Shown here: one piece after another, positions 15,120-23,268 of the stretch
Position numbering within the stretch: the stretch's first letter is position 1
Layout: each line of letters starts with the position of its first letter
From: Embleya hyalina
GTDB lineage: Bacteria > Actinomycetota > Actinomycetes > Streptomycetales > Streptomycetaceae
DNA: 64,000 nucleotides
Direction of reading: 5' to 3'
Assembly (NCBI RefSeq): GCF_003967355.1
Contig: NZ_BIFH01000052.1
Coordinates: forward strand, 12,480 to 76,479
The notes under the pieces: model-generated
The model's input: the letters and a program-made list of their open reading frames with translations, nothing else
Told to the model about the DNA's origin: nothing
Database searches by the model: none
Translations under genes and position numbers: made by a program

Positions 15120-16421
15120 GTGCCGCGGTCGCGACCCCGGAACGAACACGTGAGCCAGCCTCCCCCCATCGCCCACCTCGGCGGGCGCTTGGCCACCGGA
15201 CTGCGGGATGTCACCCGTGACCCGGCAGCCCTGGACTCGCACGGCTTCTGGGCCGTGGTCGCCGACTTCGAGGGCGACCCGATCTGCGCCCGCTTCGACC
15301 ACGTGCGCCCGGCCCCGCTGCCCGCCGCCCCGTGGACCGGTCCGCCCGCCCACACGTGGACCGACTCGCTCGGCGCCGACGCGTACCGCGCGGGGGTGCG
15401 CCGGATTCGCGAGTACATCGCCGCCGGCGACGTGTACCAGGTCAACCTGTGCCGCATGCTCAGCGCCCCGCTGCCCGCCGACGCCGACATCGTCGGCCTG
15501 GCGGGCCGGCTCGCGCTGGGCAACCCCGCCCCGTACGCCGGGGTGATCCGACTGCCCGAGCACGGCGTACAGGTCGCGTGCGCGTCGCCGGAGCTGTACC
15601 TGCACCGCGTCGGCGACCGGGTCAGCTCCGGCCCGATCAAGGGCACCGGCCGGACCGAGGCCGACCTGCTGCCCAAGGACCACGCCGAGAACGTGATGAT
15701 CGTCGACCTGGTCCGCAACGACCTGGGCCGGGCCGCCGCGATCGGCTCGGTCACCGTGCCCGAGTTGTGCGTGGTCGAGCGGCACCCGGGCCTGGTCCAC
15801 CTCGTCTCCACCGTCGCCGGCACGCTGGCCCCCGGTGTCGGCTGGCCCGAACTGTTCGCCGCGACGTTCCCGCCGGGCTCGGTCAGCGGCGCCCCCAAGA
15901 GCAGCGCGCTGCGCATCATCGAGGAACTGGAGCCGGTCCCGCGCGGCCCGTACTGCGGCGCGATCGGCTGGGTGGACGCGGACCGCCGCGAGGGCTCGCT
16001 CGCGGTGGGCATACGCAGCTTCTTCGTCCGGGACGGCCGCCTGTGCTTCGGCACCGGCGCGGGCATCACGTACGACTCCGACCCGCAGCGCGAGTGGGAG
16101 GAGACCCGCCTCAAGGCGCGGAACCTGCTCGCGGTGGCGACGGGGGAGCACCGGTCGGAGCCGGTCGGGGCCGGTCGGCGGCCGGACGCCGCGGGGGGGC
16201 ACTCGCCGGCCTCGGCGGACGCCGGCGGCCGAGAGCACCCCGCGGGCCCGGAGCACATCGGCGCCCGCGAGCGAGCGACGGCCGCGGAGCGCCCCGGCGA
16301 GCGCCCGCGTCCCACGACGCCGGTCGCCCCCGGATACCCACCCGAGCCCGGGACCGGGCAGGATCGGGCCGCGCGGGATCGCGGCGGACCCCATCCCGCG
16401 GACACCTCGGAGGGCACATGA
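15120..16421 (+). CDS. pabB: Aminodeoxychorismate synthase component I
   Basis: 433 residues from a GTG at 15120 (a second GTG at 15150 is also possible). The enzyme converts chorismate and ammonia to 4-amino-4-deoxychorismate for folate or p-aminobenzoate-derived products. The chorismate-binding fold shows PIKGTGRTEADL, where the lysine of PIKGT marks aminodeoxychorismate synthase rather than anthranilate synthase (PIAGT). VMIVDLVRNDLGR, FPPGSVSGAPK and YCGAIGW are also present. The last 55 residues are a disordered tail. No glutamine amidotransferase (pabA) gene is nearby, so the partner must be encoded elsewhere. The gene overlaps pabC by four bases. A TACAAT at 15081-15086 could be its -10 element. 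Confidence 0.9.
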   Translation: MPRSRPRNEHVSQPPPIAHLGGRLATGLRDVTRDPAALDSHGFWAVVADFEGDPICARFDHVRPAPLPAAPWTGPPAHTWTDSLGADAYRAGVRRIREYIAAGDVYQVNLCRMLSAPLPADADIVGLAGRLALGNPAPYAGVIRLPEHGVQVACASPELYLHRVGDRVSSGPIKGTGRTEADLLPKDHAENVMIVDLVRNDLGRAAAIGSVTVPELCVVERHPGLVHLVSTVAGTLAPGVGWPELFAATFPPGSVSGAPKSSALRIIEELEPVPRGPYCGAIGWVDADRREGSLAVGIRSFFVRDGRLCFGTGAGITYDSDPQREWEETRLKARNLLAVATGEHRSEPVGAGRRPDAAGGHSPASADAGGREHPAGPEHIGARERATAAERPGERPRPTTPVAPGYPPEPGTGQDRAARDRGGPHPADTSEGT

Positions 16422-17242
16422 GCAGGATCTGGTTGAACGACCGCCTCGTGGACGACGAACACGCGGTGGTCCGGGTGGACGACCACGGGCTGACCGTCGG
16501 CGACGGCGTCTTCGAAACGCTGAAGGCCCGCGACGGACAGGCCTTCGCGACGACTCGGCACCTGGCCCGGCTGACCCGCTCCGCACGCGGTCTCGGGCTG
16601 CCCGACCCCGACCTCGACCTGGTTCGCCACGCGTGCGCCGAGGTGCTGGCGGCCGACCCGCTGCCGGGCATCGCCCGCCTGCGGATCACCTACACGGGCG
16701 GCCGCTCGCCACTGGGCTCCGAGCGTGGCAGAGCGGCGCCGACCCTGGTGGTCGCCCTCGCCCCGGCCAAACCCCGAGGGGAGAGCACCGCCGTGGTCAC
16801 CGTCCCGTGGACCCGCAACGAGAACGCGCCGACCACCGGGCTCAAGACCACCAGCTACGCCGACAACGTGGTGATGCTCGGCCACGCCGCCCGGCACGGC
16901 GCGAGCGAGGCGCTGTTCGCGAACACCGCGGGCAACCTGTGCGAGGGCACCGGCTCCAACGTGTTCCTGGTCCTCGACGGCCGCCTGGTCACCCCGCCGC
17001 TGTCGGCCGGCTGCCTGGCCGGCGTCTCGCGCGCGCTGGTCCTCGAATGGGTCGGCGCCGAGGAGATCGACCTGCCGCTGGCCGCGCTCGCCGACGCGGA
17101 GGAGGTGTTCCTGACCTCGTCGTTGCGCGACATCCAGGCGGTGCACCGGATCGACGAGCACACCCGCACCGCGCCCGGCCCGCTCACCCGCAAGGCGATG
17201 GAGATCTTCACCGCCCGCGCCGCCGCCGACATCGACCCCTGA
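16418..17242 (+). CDS. pabC: Aminodeoxychorismate lyase (class IV aminotransferase fold)
   Basis: 274 residues. This PLP enzyme releases pyruvate from aminodeoxychorismate to give p-aminobenzoate, the step after PabB. The PLP lysine is K143 in GLKTTSYADNVVML. The GDGVFETLKA and ANTAGNLCEGTGSNVF segments are typical of the branched-chain aminotransferase/lyase family. The ATG at 16418 overlaps the pabB stop (ATGA) behind GGAGGGC, so the two enzymes are translationally coupled. A D-amino-acid aminotransferase function is the main alternative; the pabB context argues for the lyase. Confidence 0.9.
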   Translation: MSRIWLNDRLVDDEHAVVRVDDHGLTVGDGVFETLKARDGQAFATTRHLARLTRSARGLGLPDPDLDLVRHACAEVLAADPLPGIARLRITYTGGRSPLGSERGRAAPTLVVALAPAKPRGESTAVVTVPWTRNENAPTTGLKTTSYADNVVMLGHAARHGASEALFANTAGNLCEGTGSNVFLVLDGRLVTPPLSAGCLAGVSRALVLEWVGAEEIDLPLAALADAEEVFLTSSLRDIQAVHRIDEHTRTAPGPLTRKAMEIFTARAAADIDP

Positions 17243-17405
17243 CCCGGCCCGTCGGCCCGCCCGGGCCCCGTCCGTACCGGTGTGCCGGCCCGCCCCGATC
17301 CGCGCCCGTGATCTCGTGGTAGGCGCTCCGGCGCAGGTTGACCGGGTCCGCGCGCGGGCAGCACTGCCGATGACGGGGCGCACCATCGGGAAGGCGGGGG
17401 ACGCG

Positions 17406-18146
17406 ATGACCACCACTCTGCGACCGGCCGGACCGGGCCGGGACGGCGTGTACTCGATCTGCGCCAACGGCCGATCGGTCGGCGGCGTACACCTGACCCC
17501 GCTCGGCCCGTGGGGCACCGGCACCGGATGGATCCTGCACATCCAGGTGCTGCCCTCGCGCCGCCGCCGAGGCCACGGGTGCGTGGCGATGCTCGCGGCC
17601 GAGGAGATCATGCGCGGCCGGCGCTGTACCCGGATGGCCGCCGCGGTGCCCGAGGGCAACCGCGCGGCCACCGGCCTGGTCTCGGCCCTGGGCTACGCGC
17701 CAGACAGCACCCGACTGGTGGCCCCGGTGCGCGCCACCGGCCTGCCGCACGGGGTGCGGATGATGGACACCGACGAACGCGAGGCGTGGTGCGCCGCGGA
17801 ACTGCACCGCTGCGCGGCGACGCTGCGCGCGGCGGGGTGGCCCGAACCCGCCGCCCGGGCCCGGGCGCACGCCCGCCTCGACCACCCCACCGCGCCCGCC
17901 CCGTACACGCTGGGCGACGGCGCGGCGGTGTGGGTGGCGCACGGCGTCGTACTGGCCCTGACCGCGCGCAACCCGGAGGCCGCCGCGACGCTCCTGCGTG
18001 CCGCCGGCCACGTGACGGCGACCCAGGGGCTGCCCGAGTTGGCCATCGACGTGCCCGACGAGGCCCGCACCCCGGAGCTCACGAAGGTGCTCACCGGGGC
18101 TCGATTCGCGCCGCGTACGCGTTATTGGGGGAAACCCATCCTGTGA
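17406..18146 (+). CDS. GNAT-family N-acetyltransferase
   Basis: 246 residues from the ATG at 17406, chosen because GGGGGA precedes it; an in-frame ATG at 17280 has no such site. The N-terminal half has the acetyl-CoA binding pattern (LHIQVLPSRRRRGHGCVAMLAAEE, written here as its two parts LHIQVLPSRRRRGHG and CVAMLAAEE) and the following NRAATGLVSALGYAP. The C-terminal half is a degenerate second unit without a clear motif. The substrate is unknown. It follows pabC by about 160 bases and may be transcribed from its own promoter. Confidence 0.75.
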   Translation: MTTTLRPAGPGRDGVYSICANGRSVGGVHLTPLGPWGTGTGWILHIQVLPSRRRRGHGCVAMLAAEEIMRGRRCTRMAAAVPEGNRAATGLVSALGYAPDSTRLVAPVRATGLPHGVRMMDTDEREAWCAAELHRCAATLRAAGWPEPAARARAHARLDHPTAPAPYTLGDGAAVWVAHGVVLALTARNPEAAATLLRAAGHVTATQGLPELAIDVPDEARTPELTKVLTGARFAPRTRYWGKPIL

Positions 18147-18358
18147 GAAGTGGGGAACATCCCTGATCCTGGATCTACTCCACGGGGAGGAGATGAGTCG
18201 GCCGGTGTCCTCCCCGAGTACCGAACCGACCGTCGATCGTGGTGTTCGCGGAGCGAGACGGCCACGATGGAGGCAGGACGGCAACGGCCGTCGACCGATC
18301 CCGATCGACGCCGACCGACAACGAAGCTTCGTAGGTTTCGAACGAGGAGGCCGAGCGC

Positions 18359-18889
18359 ATGTCCGGCGCAGATGTGGTGACCGGCGCGTTGTGCATGGCG
18401 CTGACGGGCCTGGGCCTGGTCATCGCGGTACAGAAGGCTCGCCAACGACGTTTCCTGAACGCGACGCGGTGGACCGCCGCGGCGCTGTTCCCGATCGGCC
18501 TGTACCTGACCGGCCTGGCCACGCTGGGCCGCCGGGTGGGCAGCGCGGTCGCCGACTGGGCGACCGACCTCGCCTTCGGCCTCAAGGCGTGGGGCGGCGT
18601 CGCGATCCTCGCGTTCGCCGTGATCCTGCTGATGATCACCCGCATGGTCGGCGGAAAGAAGAAGTCCGCGGAGCCGAGCGGCACCGCGTCCACCACCTCG
18701 TCCGACCTGTCGGCGCTGCTCGGCGGCGGCGGTCCGGCGGCGGGAGCGGGCGGTTCGGGTGGCGCGCTGCCGCGCAGCCAACAGCCGAAGCCGGCCGCCG
18801 CGCCGCGCTCGCGGCGATCGTCGCGAGCGAGCGGGGGCGACGACGAGTTCGCGGAGATCGAGGAACTGCTGCGCAGGCGCGGGATCTGA
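18359..18889 (+). CDS. Small membrane protein with Gly/Ser-rich cytoplasmic tail
   Basis: 176 residues, function not recognised. There are three hydrophobic segments: residues about 4-24, 38-58 and 78-97. They are followed by a lysine-rich GGKKKS stop-transfer and a disordered Gly/Ser/Ala/Arg tail. The tail ends in an acidic-then-basic helix (DDEFAEIEELLRRRGI) that could be a docking peptide. The start is the ATG at 18359 behind GAGGAGG. It lies between the acetyltransferase and ssgB. A role in the cell envelope is only a guess from topology. Confidence 0.8.
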   Translation: MSGADVVTGALCMALTGLGLVIAVQKARQRRFLNATRWTAAALFPIGLYLTGLATLGRRVGSAVADWATDLAFGLKAWGGVAILAFAVILLMITRMVGGKKKSAEPSGTASTTSSDLSALLGGGGPAAGAGGSGGALPRSQQPKPAAAPRSRRSSRASGGDDEFAEIEELLRRRGI

Positions 18890-19210
18890 AGTCGGGGAAT
18901 CCCGATTTGCGGATTTCCCCGGGATACCGTCGGTTACCGCGGGTCAGCGCGAGGTAGTAATCCGTGTCCGTGCACAACGGGGAGCGGTCGGGGATGGTGA
19001 ATGTGAACGCATTCCCATGCGGCGGGATAGTCCCGCCCGAGTCGCGGCCTATGCCGCGCGCCGTGCCGGAAAATGTGTTCGAATGCGCGCTTTCTTTGTG
19101 GCCCGCCCGGGTCGGATGCGTATTCGGATCGCCGGCCCGCTCCTGCGACCGCTCGTCCGCCGGGCGGGCGGTGCGGGTCGCCGGCGCGGCCGTCCGCCGT
19201 CCGGGGCGTG
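18890..19210. other. Intergenic region with a short palindrome
   Basis: About 320 bases without a convincing gene. A perfect 7-base inverted repeat GGCGGGA-TAG-TCCCGCC lies at 19021-19037, and a looser GAATG/CATTC repeat lies just before it. The hairpin could terminate the membrane-protein transcript or be a regulator site. Small open frames here lack initiation signals. Confidence 0.45.
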
Positions 19211-19214
19211 AAAA

Positions 19215-19258
19215 CGCTCCGCCGCCCCCATCGTGTGGACGATGGGTGCGGCGGAGCG
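19215..19258 (-). terminator. Rho-independent terminator of ssgB
   Basis: A 20-base stem with one mismatch (19215-19234 with 19239-19258) and a four-base loop. In the leftward direction it is followed directly by TTTT, a textbook intrinsic terminator 53 bases past the ssgB stop. Confidence 0.88.
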
Positions 19259-19310
19259 CTGACGTGTGAACCCGGCGCCGCGGACAGGGGCGTGTCCGCC
19301 GTGCCAGAGC

Positions 19311-19724
19311 TCAGTTCTCGGCGAGGATCTGCGACAGTTCCCGGTCGAGATCGAAGAAGCGGTGCTCGTTGCCGGGGGCCACGGCAGCGTTCGTACGCTT
19401 CAGGAACGACTCCAAGGCCCGCGCGGGCGCTTCGAGCAGGGCCTCGCCCTCCGGAGAGCTGAGGGCGATGCAGACGATGCTCTGTCCGTGGCTCCGAGAG
19501 GGCCACACACGAACATCGCCGGTGCCGGAGGGCTGACGCAGCCCGTCGGCGAGAAGGTCGCGGGCGAAGACCCAGTCGACCGTCTCATCGGCACCCGTGT
19601 GGAAGGTCGCATGCACGGCGTACGGGTCCGACGAGTCGTAGCGCAGTCCCGCGGGGACCGGCAATGAGGACTCGCTCGAGACGACGAGGCGCAGGTGCAG
19701 CTCACAGCTGACCGTGGTGTTCAT
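19311..19724 (-). CDS. ssgB: Sporulation-specific cell division protein SsgB
   Basis: 137 residues, the length of SsgB in Streptomyces. SsgB is the SsgA-like protein that marks sporulation septum sites in aerial hyphae and recruits FtsZ (established in Streptomyces). The N-terminus MNTTVSCELHLRLVV, the middle GTGDVRVWPSRSHGQ and LSSPEGEALLEAPARAL segments, and the C-terminal FFDLDRELSQIL match the family nearly residue for residue. I take the ATG at 19724; an ATG at 19733 would add MAL. It is transcribed alone, with its own terminator and a promoter-like site at 19783-19809 resembling stress sigma factor targets. Its presence shows the organism sporulates through aerial hyphae. Confidence 0.97.
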   Translation of the reverse strand: MNTTVSCELHLRLVVSSESSLPVPAGLRYDSSDPYAVHATFHTGADETVDWVFARDLLADGLRQPSGTGDVRVWPSRSHGQSIVCIALSSPEGEALLEAPARALESFLKRTNAAVAPGNEHRFFDLDRELSQILAEN

Positions 19725-19782
19725 AAGCGCCATGGCCTTTCGCTCAGTGTGCGCTCGGGGATTCGCACGTCGGCGTTCGCAA

Positions 19783-19809
19783 CATCCCACCTGCGGACCT
19801 CTTGTAAAC
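19783..19809 (-). promoter_or_regulatory. Stress-sigma-like (SigB/SigH type) promoter of ssgB
   Basis: On the minus strand GTTT (19806-19809) is followed after 17 bases by GGGATG (19783-19788). This is close to the GTTT-N14-17-GGGTAT pattern of the SigB/SigH group. It would start the transcript about 50 bases before the ssgB ATG. Control of ssgB by SigH is known in Streptomyces coelicolor; use here is inferred. Confidence 0.5.
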
Positions 19810-19909
19810 GTCTCTGCCCGATATACGGGCGTCTGGGTACTCCTTAAGAGCGATGCGGAGGTGTACCGTTCGCCCGCATGATTTCCGGAAGGGAACAGGC
19901 GATCGGATC

Positions 19910-19937
19910 GGGTCGCTCCGATCGCCCGGAGCGACCC
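19910..19937. other. Perfect inverted repeat upstream of the PGPGW membrane protein
   Basis: An 11-base stem (19910-19920 with 19927-19937) and a six-base loop, 150 bases ahead of the rightward gene at 20090 and upstream of divergent ssgB. Neither gene ends here, so it is not a simple end-of-gene terminator. It could be a leader hairpin or operator. Confidence 0.45.
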
Positions 19938-20089
19938 GCCCGGGTCGGTCCCCGACCGTAGGGTCTGCACCGAACCTCTGCCCCCTTGTAGCGTTGTCAA
20001 GCCAGGCCGGGCCGAGGTCGGCGCCGGCCCCGGGCGAACGGAGGCATCCGGTGGACGACGGCCGGTACGACGAGAGAGGAAGACGGACG

Positions 20090-20581
20090 ATGGACACGGG
20101 GGTCGCGGAGAACAGCGCGCACGCCGCCGGGGAGCCCACCGCCGACCGGGACGCCCCGGCCGCAGCGGCGGCACCCGGGGGCGCGACGAAGGACGGCACG
20201 ACCACCGGGGCGCCCGAGGCGAAACCATTCGGCTCCCGCGCGCCGGCCTTCATCAAGCGCTCCAAGCCGCTGCACATGACCTGGCAGATCGGCGTCGCCA
20301 TCATCGGCTTCGCGATCATCGTGGGCGGCATCATCATGCTCCCGCTGCCCGGCCCCGGCTGGGCGGTCATCTTCCTCGGCCTCGCCGTCCTGGGCACCGA
20401 ATTCGTCTGGGCCCAGCGCACGCTGCTGTGGACCAAGGACAAGGTCACCAGGGCCGCCACCCGCGCGCTCGACCCCAAGACCCGCCGCCGCAACATGATC
20501 ATGCTCGCGATCGGCCTGCTCCTGATCGCCGCCGCGGTGGCCCTGTACCTGTGGAAATACGGCATGGCCCTGCCGTTCTGA
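20090..20581 (+). CDS. TIGR02611-family (PGPGW motif) membrane protein
   Basis: 163 residues. A disordered Ala/Thr-rich leader of about 55 residues precedes two hydrophobic regions (about 63-105 and 135-158). Between them is the family signature LPLPGPGWAVIFLGLAVLGTEF, whose core is PGPGW. The loop after it is rich in Arg and Lys. These small actinobacterial membrane proteins have no established function. The start is the ATG at 20090 behind AGAGGAAG. It diverges from ssgB and is followed by a tRNA gene. Confidence 0.88.
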   Translation: MDTGVAENSAHAAGEPTADRDAPAAAAAPGGATKDGTTTGAPEAKPFGSRAPAFIKRSKPLHMTWQIGVAIIGFAIIVGGIIMLPLPGPGWAVIFLGLAVLGTEFVWAQRTLLWTKDKVTRAATRALDPKTRRRNMIMLAIGLLLIAAAVALYLWKYGMALPF

Positions 20582-20696
20582 CCCCCGCCCCCACCCGTGC
20601 GAGCCGCCCCTTCACGACCCGGGCGGCCCCCGGAACCCACCCGTGGAGGGCGGTCACAACCGCCCCCACCCATGCGGTAATGTTCTCCCTGCACCC

Positions 20697-20771
20697 GGGC
20701 GATTAGCTCAGCGGGAGAGCGCTTCGTTCACACCGAAGAGGTCACTGGTTCGATCCCAGTATCGCCCACCA
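20697..20771 (+). tRNA. tRNA-Val (CAC)
   Basis: Acceptor GGGCGAT paired with ATCGCCC, discriminator A at 20768. The CCA end is encoded at 20769-20771, unlike the Val-GAC copies. Anticodon CAC in TTCACAC. It shares most of its D- and T-arm sequence with the two Val-GAC genes 8.5 kb away. Confidence 0.95.
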
Positions 20772-20776
20772 GCTCG

Positions 20777-20810
20777 GAAGGGGTATCCGCGTCAACGCGG
20801 ATACCCCTTC
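20777..20810 (+). terminator. Terminator of tRNA-Val (CAC)
   Basis: A perfect 15-base stem (20777-20791 with 20796-20810) with a TCAA loop, six bases after the tRNA. Confidence 0.88.
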
Positions 20811-21119
20811 TGCGTGTTCGGGAGCCGAACAGGAAGCCACCGGGGCGGCATCAGCCCTTGCCGCGGGCGGCGCCGGGCTCGGCGTCGCGGCGTTGCGGGC
20901 CGGGTTGCCGGACGGGCATCGCATCGGGATCAGCCTCGGTCCGGCGGTGGTGCGTCCGCTCTCGGATCGGCGGATCCACCTCGGCCGGCTGCTGTGCGGC
21001 GGGTATCGGGTGGACGTCGTCCGCGCCGCCGCTGCGGTGACCGACCGGGCGTTCGTCGTGCGTGGACATGCGGTTCGCGCAGGTGCCGGGCGAGCGCACG
21101 GCCTACATCGCGGCGGGGC
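20811..21119. other. Gene-free stretch leading into the LacI pseudogene
   Basis: About 300 bases with several open frames but no initiation signal or recognisable domain. It could be the decayed N-terminal part of the LacI gene that follows: the expected helix-turn-helix would lie here but is not recognisable. Confidence 0.35.
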
Positions 21120-21560
21120 GGGGCCGTCGACGACGGAGTGGATGTCCGGGGCTGCTTCGTGGACGCGGACAACGTGTGCGCGCCGTGGTGGAGTACCTGG
21201 GCGTACGCGGGCGACGGCGGATCGCCACCATCGCCGGCCCGCAGGTACATGTGTGCGGGCACGGATCGGCTGCGTGGTTGTCCGGACGCGGTGTCCGGGT
21301 CGGTGTTGGTCGCGCGTGGGCTTCGGGTGGGGTGGTGGGGCCGTCGGGATGCGCACGCTGTTGGTCGAAGAGCCGGATCTGGACGCGGTGTTCGCGGTGT
21401 GCGACCTGATGGCGGTCGGTGCGTTCCCGAGGACGTCGCGGTGGTCGGCTTCGACGGGGTGGGCCGGGACCGCGCTCACGACGGTGCGGCAACAGGTCGC
21501 GGAGCAGGGGCGGTTGGTGACGCGGTTGCCCCGGGACGCATCGGCGGCGGTGGCTCGGGG
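21120..21560 (+). pseudogene. LacI-family regulator remnant with multiple frameshifts
   Basis: The ligand-binding domain of a LacI/GalR repressor can be read only by switching frames. The pieces, in order, are DDGVDVRGCFVDADN, VEYLGVRGRRRIATIAGP, MCAGTDRLRGCPDAV, MRTLLVEEPDLDAVFAVCDL with MAVGA, VPEDVAVVGFDGVG and LTTVRQQVAEQGRL. They are collinear with the family but fall in three frames, needing at least five shifts. No helix-turn-helix is intact. This is a decayed gene rather than a single sequencing error. No sugar transporter or hydrolase partner remains nearby. Confidence 0.85.
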
Positions 21561-21845
21561 ACGTCCGCGGTATCGGGTACGACGCTGGTCGAGGGTGACG
21601 CCATCGGGTCGTGATGTCGTGCCGGCCCGAGCGCCGAAAGCGCGTCGGTGTCGGGAAGTCGACATGATGAGGGTACGAATTTCGGTGCGATCCGAGGGTC
21701 GAGATCGGTGTTTTTCCGGCCGTATCACGTCCCGTGAGCGTCGGTGACCCGGACCCGATGTTCCACCGGATGGGGGATCGCGCGATGATCTCCCGGTGAC
21801 CGATACCCGTCCCCCGATCCGCTGCGCGTGGTCGGGGGTACTCCA

Positions 21846-22466
21846 GTGACCGGCGCCGGGACCGGGCTGCTGTTCTCGCCCTGGCTGTGGCTGGTGATGC
21901 CACTGATCGTCTCCATCGACGCCGTAGTGCCCATCGTGCCCGGCGACGAACTCGTGATGGCCGCCGCGGCGGTCGCCGACGGCGACGTGCGCTACCTGGC
22001 CCTGGTCCTGCTGACCGCCGGAATCGGTGCCTTCGTCGGGGACCAATGCGCGTACGCGGTCGGCCGCGCACGGCTTCGCCGCGGGGGCGACGCCGTGCTC
22101 GGACCGCGCCGCCAAAAGGCGATGGACCTGGCCCGCAACGCGCTCGCCAAGGGCGGCATGTCGGCGCTGATCGCGGCCCGGTTCCTGCCCGGCGGGCGGA
22201 CCGCGGTGAACATGCTCGCCGGCCGACTCGGCTACCCGCGACCGCAGTTCCGCGCGGCCACCCTGGTCGGCGCGCTCATCTCGGTGTCCTACGCGATGAC
22301 GATCGGCACGCTGGCCGGCCACATCGTCGAGGACAGCCCGCTCCTGGTCGCCCTCGGCGGCATGGCGCTGGGCGCCTCCGTCCCGCTGATCGTCGGCGTG
22401 CCGGCACGTGTCGTGCGCGAGGTCCGCCGCCGACGCCACGCCGGCGAGGCGACCGCCGAGGCGTGA
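21846..22466 (+). CDS. DedA-family membrane protein
   Basis: About 206 residues. DedA/VTT proteins are integral membrane proteins, some of which are undecaprenyl-phosphate or phospholipid flippases. The entry segment VSIDAVVPIVPGDELVMAAA and the hallmark FLPGGRTAVNMLAG, with the conserved arginine, are present. Four or five membrane helices are predicted. I take the GTG at 21846, behind GGGGG; an in-frame GTG at 21828 lacks a binding site. It follows the LacI remnant and converges on the DUF305 gene. Confidence 0.88.
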   Translation: MTGAGTGLLFSPWLWLVMPLIVSIDAVVPIVPGDELVMAAAAVADGDVRYLALVLLTAGIGAFVGDQCAYAVGRARLRRGGDAVLGPRRQKAMDLARNALAKGGMSALIAARFLPGGRTAVNMLAGRLGYPRPQFRAATLVGALISVSYAMTIGTLAGHIVEDSPLLVALGGMALGASVPLIVGVPARVVREVRRRRHAGEATAEA

Positions 22467-22478
22467 TCCGATCCGACA

Positions 22479-22516
22479 CGTGTGGGGCACGGGATCCACA
22501 TCCCGCGCCCCACACG
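22479..22516. terminator. Bidirectional terminator between DedA and DUF305 genes
   Basis: A 17-base stem with one mismatch (22479-22495 with 22500-22516) and a CCAC loop, between two convergent genes. Confidence 0.85.
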
Positions 22517-22575
22517 CGTATCCGGCGGGCGGACGAGCCCCGGGTACGCCGGGATCCGTCCCACCCGCCCCGCGC

Positions 22576-23268
22576 CTAACTCGCCCCGCGCTCCGTCAAC
22601 ATCGAGCGCATCAGGTCGATCTCCGAGCTCTGCCCGACGACCATCGTGTTCGCCAGGTCCTTCACCTGCTGGACCTGCGCGCGCGCCTCACCCTCGCGGG
22701 CCATCGCCACACCCGCCTCGTGGTGCGCGATCATCAGCTGGAGGAACATCACCTCGGCGTCCTTGCCGCGCAACGTCGCCAGCTTGTCCAACTGCGCCTG
22801 CGTGGCCATCCCCGGCATCAGCTGGGTGTCCGCACCGGCGGCCGGCGTGCCGTGCCCGGAGTGGCCCGGCATCGAACCCGGCGTCATCCACTGCATGACC
22901 GGCCGGGTCGAGCCGAGCGTCAGGCCCCACATCTGGAGCCAGGACGCCATCCGGCCGATCTGCTCCTGCTGGGTCAGCGCGATGTCGTACGCGAGCTTGC
23001 GCGTCGCGTCGTCCTGGGTCAGATCGCGGATCATCATCCCCATCTGCACGGCCTGCGCGTGGTGCGTGCGCATGTCGCGCGCGAACCCCGCCTCCACCGA
23101 GTCGTCCGCCGGCGGATTCGGCACCGCCGCCGGCGCCGGACCCAGCGCGCGCGCGGGCGCGGGCGGGGCGGCCGGCTTGCCCGACTCGTCCGAGGAACAG
23201 GCGGCCAGGACCGGAACGGCCAGCAGCCCGGTCGCGATCATCGTCGCGACGCGTGCGCGCGGCCTCAC
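22576..23268 (-). CDS. DUF305 lipoprotein
   Basis: 230 residues from a GTG at 23268 that overlaps the stop of the upstream DUF3105 gene. The signal peptide ends in the lipobox LAAC near residue 20, so it should be anchored to the outer face of the membrane. The four-helix ferritin-like DUF305 domain shows its two conserved patterns: DMRTHHAQAVQMG near 60, and LMIAHHEAGVAMA near 185. The His/Met pairs suggest metal binding, but the function is not established. It is probably co-expressed with DUF3105 and may act with it at the cell surface. Confidence 0.9.
   Translation of the reverse strand: MRPRARVATMIATGLLAVPVLAACSSDESGKPAAPPAPARALGPAPAAVPNPPADDSVEAGFARDMRTHHAQAVQMGMMIRDLTQDDATRKLAYDIALTQQEQIGRMASWLQMWGLTLGSTRPVMQWMTPGSMPGHSGHGTPAAGADTQLMPGMATQAQLDKLATLRGKDAEVMFLQLMIAHHEAGVAMAREGEARAQVQQVKDLANTMVVGQSSEIDLMRSMLTERGAS

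Noticed and set aside
18193-18957. 254-codon frame starting at 18193 behind GGGGAGGAG
   Set aside because: The initiation signal is good, but the product is Arg-rich without any motif and overlaps the real membrane protein in another frame. A short leader peptide cannot be fully excluded.
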